Source of the DNA: Corynebacterium auriscanis | GTDB taxonomy: Bacteria; Actinomycetota; Actinomycetes; Mycobacteriales; Mycobacteriaceae | Direction: 5' to 3' | Assembly: GCF_030408435.1 (NCBI RefSeq) | Contig: NZ_CP047046.1 | Coordinates: 354,572-418,571 of the forward strand | DNA: 64,000 nt | Made by a program: the position numbers and the translations under genes | Notes under the pieces: generated by a model | What the model was told of the DNA's origin: nothing | The model's input: only the letters and a program-made list of their open reading frames with translations | Database searches by the model: none | Part shown: positions 61,953 to 64,000 of the stretch, one piece after another | Layout: each line of letters starts with the position of its first letter | How positions within the stretch are numbered: the stretch's first letter is position 1

Positions 61953-62762
61953 ATGCTGAACGTAATCAAATCGGAGTGGATCAAACTCCGCACAACCAAG
62001 GCTTTAGCGTGGACTACTTTCTTGATTCTGTTTCTATCCATCGGCTGGGCTGTGCTCATGGGGTTCGGCAACGCGGCAATCCTCAATGACAGTGAATTGA
62101 AGAAGGAGCCGGAAACATATGCCGCCATCGTCAGTGGTATCACTGCGGATGCGGCCGTATCGGGTTTTGCGCTGATTGGCATCATGATCGTCACGATCCA
62201 AGCCGTCATGTTTGTCACTGGCGAGTACAGTTCGAACGTATCCAAATCCACCTTGCTGGCCACGCCTAAGCGAACCAGTGTGCCACTGGCGAAATTGCTG
62301 GTATACGGCGTATTGGCTACTGTGCTGGCGTTTTTCGCTTCCCTTTTGAGCGTTGAGGCCATGCGGTTAGTTATTGGGTCCAAGATCGATCATCCTATGA
62401 TCATGGAACAGCTGGCCCTCAATGGGGACGCATGGACCGTCATCGGTCGCTTGTGCTTGAAGACCTTCCTTATTGTCGCGCTGTCCATCGGTGTGGGGTA
62501 CCTACTGCGCCATACTGCTGGCTCGATTGCGCTGGTGATTTTGTGGCCGCTGCTGGTGGAAGGCCTGCTCGTGGGCATGCTGCCCAAAGTGCGCGATTGG
62601 TTGCCTCCCTACATGCCGTTTGGCAACATGGATGATGCAATCGGGCTCAATGATGTTGCCGATGCTCCGTGGGGGCAGGTCGGCTCGATGATTTACTTTG
62701 CCGCCTGGGCGCTGGTGATCTTCATCGCTGGAGTAGTGGTATTAAAGCGCCGCGACGCTTAA
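61953..62762 (+). CDS. ABC-2 type transporter permease
   Basis: 269 residues, directly after the ATPase gene. Six hydrophobic helices with an extracellular loop (NDSELKKEPETYAAIV) and the ABC-2-like GEYSSNVSKSTLLATPKR coupling segment. The pair may export a peptide, lipid or drug. The next gene, a convergent MarR regulator, is separated by a strong hairpin. Confidence 0.88.
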   Translation: MLNVIKSEWIKLRTTKALAWTTFLILFLSIGWAVLMGFGNAAILNDSELKKEPETYAAIVSGITADAAVSGFALIGIMIVTIQAVMFVTGEYSSNVSKSTLLATPKRTSVPLAKLLVYGVLATVLAFFASLLSVEAMRLVIGSKIDHPMIMEQLALNGDAWTVIGRLCLKTFLIVALSIGVGYLLRHTAGSIALVILWPLLVEGLLVGMLPKVRDWLPPYMPFGNMDDAIGLNDVADAPWGQVGSMIYFAAWALVIFIAGVVVLKRRDA

Positions 62763-62780
62763 GCGCCCTCCGGAAAGCGG

Positions 62781-62831
62781 AACACTCCCCGGCCAGTACT
62801 GTTCTCAGTTCACTGGCGTCAGGGGAGTGTT
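62781..62831. terminator. Bidirectional terminator between ABC-2 permease and MarR genes
   Basis: AACACTCCCC (62781-62790) pairs with GGGGAGTGTT (62822-62831); inside, GCCAGT pairs with ACTGGC. A T-containing run follows on the plus strand, and an A-run on the other side suits the minus strand. Confidence 0.75.
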
Positions 62832-62902
62832 TGTCATTGCGGTTGTTTCGCGTATAGCACGGGAATGATAAGGCGCGCGATGTCGGCCAATTCCGTCAGG
62901 GG

Positions 62903-63436
62903 CTACTCCTGCCGACGCTGTATGTCATCAATGAGGGTCTCTGCCGCAATCGAAAGGTTGCGCAGGGCCGGAACGCCGCGGCGCAGTTTCGCGATATCGC
63001 GCGCATCCATCCGGTTGGTTGCGCGAGCAATGAGTAGCGCCCATTCGTCTGTGATGGAGTTCATCATCTCGATACCGTCGTCGGTGAGGTATAGATCTTG
63101 GGCGCGCTTGTCTTGATCGTTGGCCTTACGCAGCACAAAGCCGTTGTTGATGAGCCGCCGCACGGTCGCCGAGACGTTCGATGCACGCAGGAAACGCAAT
63201 CGTGCGATATCGGAAACTCCACAACCTGGATGCTGAGAGATGAACTGCAGCACTTCGATTTCGGACTGTGAGATTTCCAGCTTCTGGTTCGGGCGCTCCA
63301 TCAACCGCCGAATACCGGAAAGGAAATCGTAGACCGAGGTCGCGATTTCCGCGACATCGATTTCGGGCAGCACCTCTAGTGCGCGGTGACCACGAATTGC
63401 GGGGGTTTCCGGTCGGGCAGCATCGTCGATTGCCAT
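62903..63436 (-). CDS. MarR-family transcriptional regulator
   Basis: 177 residues. Winged helix-turn-helix with the pattern LQFISQHPGCGVSDIARLRFLRASNVSATVRRLINNGFVLRKANDQDKR(A), the last part being the MarR wing D-x-R. Flanking helices for dimerisation are seen. The upstream 160 bp are A/T-rich with TCTAATC and TTAGATT inverted elements that may be its operator. Ligand unknown. Confidence 0.87.
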   Translation of the reverse strand: MAIDDAARPETPAIRGHRALEVLPEIDVAEIATSVYDFLSGIRRLMERPNQKLEISQSEIEVLQFISQHPGCGVSDIARLRFLRASNVSATVRRLINNGFVLRKANDQDKRAQDLYLTDDGIEMMNSITDEWALLIARATNRMDARDIAKLRRGVPALRNLSIAAETLIDDIQRRQE

Positions 63437-63595
63437 AGTCTTCGTCTTCCTCTAATCAACAGTATGGGTTACGTATGTTTCTAATCGTTCATGAACTTTT
63501 ATGGGCAAAAACGAGTGAATTAGATTGTAAACGTAGCCGTGAGTGTATCCCGAATGGCATGTCGAATACTCTGGGGCGCGCCGTCGGACGTGCAG

Positions 63596-64000
63596 TTATT
63601 GCAGCGCGCTGGAGAGGCGGGCCACGTTATCCACGTAGCGTTTGTACCAGGGGCGCTGATCCCATTCCTCCTTGGTCAGCGCATGGCACACCTGTTTGTA
63701 CTTACGTGCCTCGGCGCGCAGTGCATCCATCAACTCGCCCTCACCGGTCATGACGGTGACCTCGTAGTTCAACCCAAATGATCGCGGGTCCATGTTCGAG
63801 CTACCCATCAGGGCAATTTCCGTATCTGCGATCATGAACTTTGTGTGGAGAACTTGGGGTGCGGGATAGAGGAACATTTTCACGCCCGCCCGCAGTAGCT
63901 CGTTGTAGTAGGAGGCCTGGGCGTGCCCCACCAGCGCCTGATCGGATTTCTCGGACACGTAGAGTTCTACATCAACACCGCGATAGCAAGCAGTGGTCAC
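63596..64000 (-). CDS. Cardiolipin synthase-like phospholipase D family protein, 5' partial
   Basis: The last 134 residues of a longer protein; the 5' part lies beyond the window and the GTG at 64000 is not the start. It has the second HKD motif HTKFMIADTEIALMGSSNMDPRSF, plus the C-terminal helix segment common in cardiolipin synthases (AQASYYNELLRAGVKMFLY before it). Cardiolipin synthases join two phosphatidylglycerols at the membrane. The end WDQRPWYKRYVDNVARL fits the family C-terminus. Confidence 0.88.
   Translation of the reverse strand: MTTACYRGVDVELYVSEKSDQALVGHAQASYYNELLRAGVKMFLYPAPQVLHTKFMIADTEIALMGSSNMDPRSFGLNYEVTVMTGEGELMDALRAEARKYKQVCHALTKEEWDQRPWYKRYVDNVARLSSALQ

Noticed and set aside
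1..64000. tRNA or rRNA genes, phage or plasmid attachment sites
   Set aside because: No cloverleaf-like TTCRANNC context, rRNA signature, integrase gene or att-like duplication was seen by eye.

Overview
The window reads as a chromosomal segment of a Corynebacterium. The grounds are the pyrE - SpoU methylase - GH76 - fda - DUF3151 - purA neighbourhood, a PknG kinase without rubredoxin together with its GlnH/GlnX partners, the fpr2-cysIXHDNYZ sulfur cluster with McbR-type operators (TAGAC-N6-GTCTA), LGFP-repeat and C-terminally anchored envelope proteins, and TANNNT-type -10 boxes. I cannot name the species. Both ends cut genes: a hypothetical protein on the left and a cardiolipin synthase-like gene on the right.

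Layout. 1-9.8 kb is housekeeping: hypothetical protein, DsbA-like thioredoxin, pyrE, SpoU methylase, cytoplasmic GH76 enzyme, class II aldolase, DUF3151, EEP phosphatase/nuclease, FUSC transporter. 9.85-18.1 kb holds a hypothetical protein with a faint lipid-kinase look, a Thr/Glu/Pro-repeat surface protein, purA, a GNAT enzyme, a nucleoside hydrolase split by repeat-coded inserts, and a secreted peptidase. 18.3-26.55 kb is a decaying accessory island: a broken IS3 element, a small two-TM protein beside a 5'-truncated secreted-peptide gene cut exactly at an ISL3 end, the broken ISL3 element, a translationally coupled pair (membrane-anchored protein plus LGFP/papain-fold protein), and remnants of a two-component system with a tiny secreted protein between its two genes. 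26.55-35.5 kb: YibE/F permease, metE, and an ECF transporter (S, T, fused A, extra membrane protein) diverging from metE around an McbR operator. 35.5-40.4 kb: Rieske lipoprotein, purT, trhO, GNAT, ferredoxin-NADP reductase. 40.5-52.4 kb: assimilatory sulfate reduction genes, interrupted by a heterodimeric ABC exporter and repeat-rich DNA. 52.5-64 kb: pta-ackA, the glnX-glnH-pknG signalling operon, an ABC-2 transporter, a MarR regulator, and the truncated PLD-family gene.

How the genes work together. APS reductase (cysH), ATP sulfurylase (cysDN), sulfite reductase (cysI) with its NADPH-linked reductase (fpr2), a sirohydrochlorin chelatase for siroheme (cysY) and a TSUP permease (cysZ) form a complete route from sulfate to sulfide, with metE downstream. 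McbR-type sites lie in front of all three transcription units. GlnX, GlnH and PknG form an envelope-to-kinase relay sensing acidic amino acids. Pta-AckA interconvert acetyl-CoA and acetate.

Two themes stand out. First, short tandem repeats of many unrelated unit sizes (17, 21, 24, 25, 36, 48, 69 and 135 bp) have expanded both between and inside genes. Second, both multi-NBD ABC systems here (the exporter pair and the fused EcfA) keep one P-loop and one LSGGQ motif on opposite halves, so each can form only one canonical ATP site.
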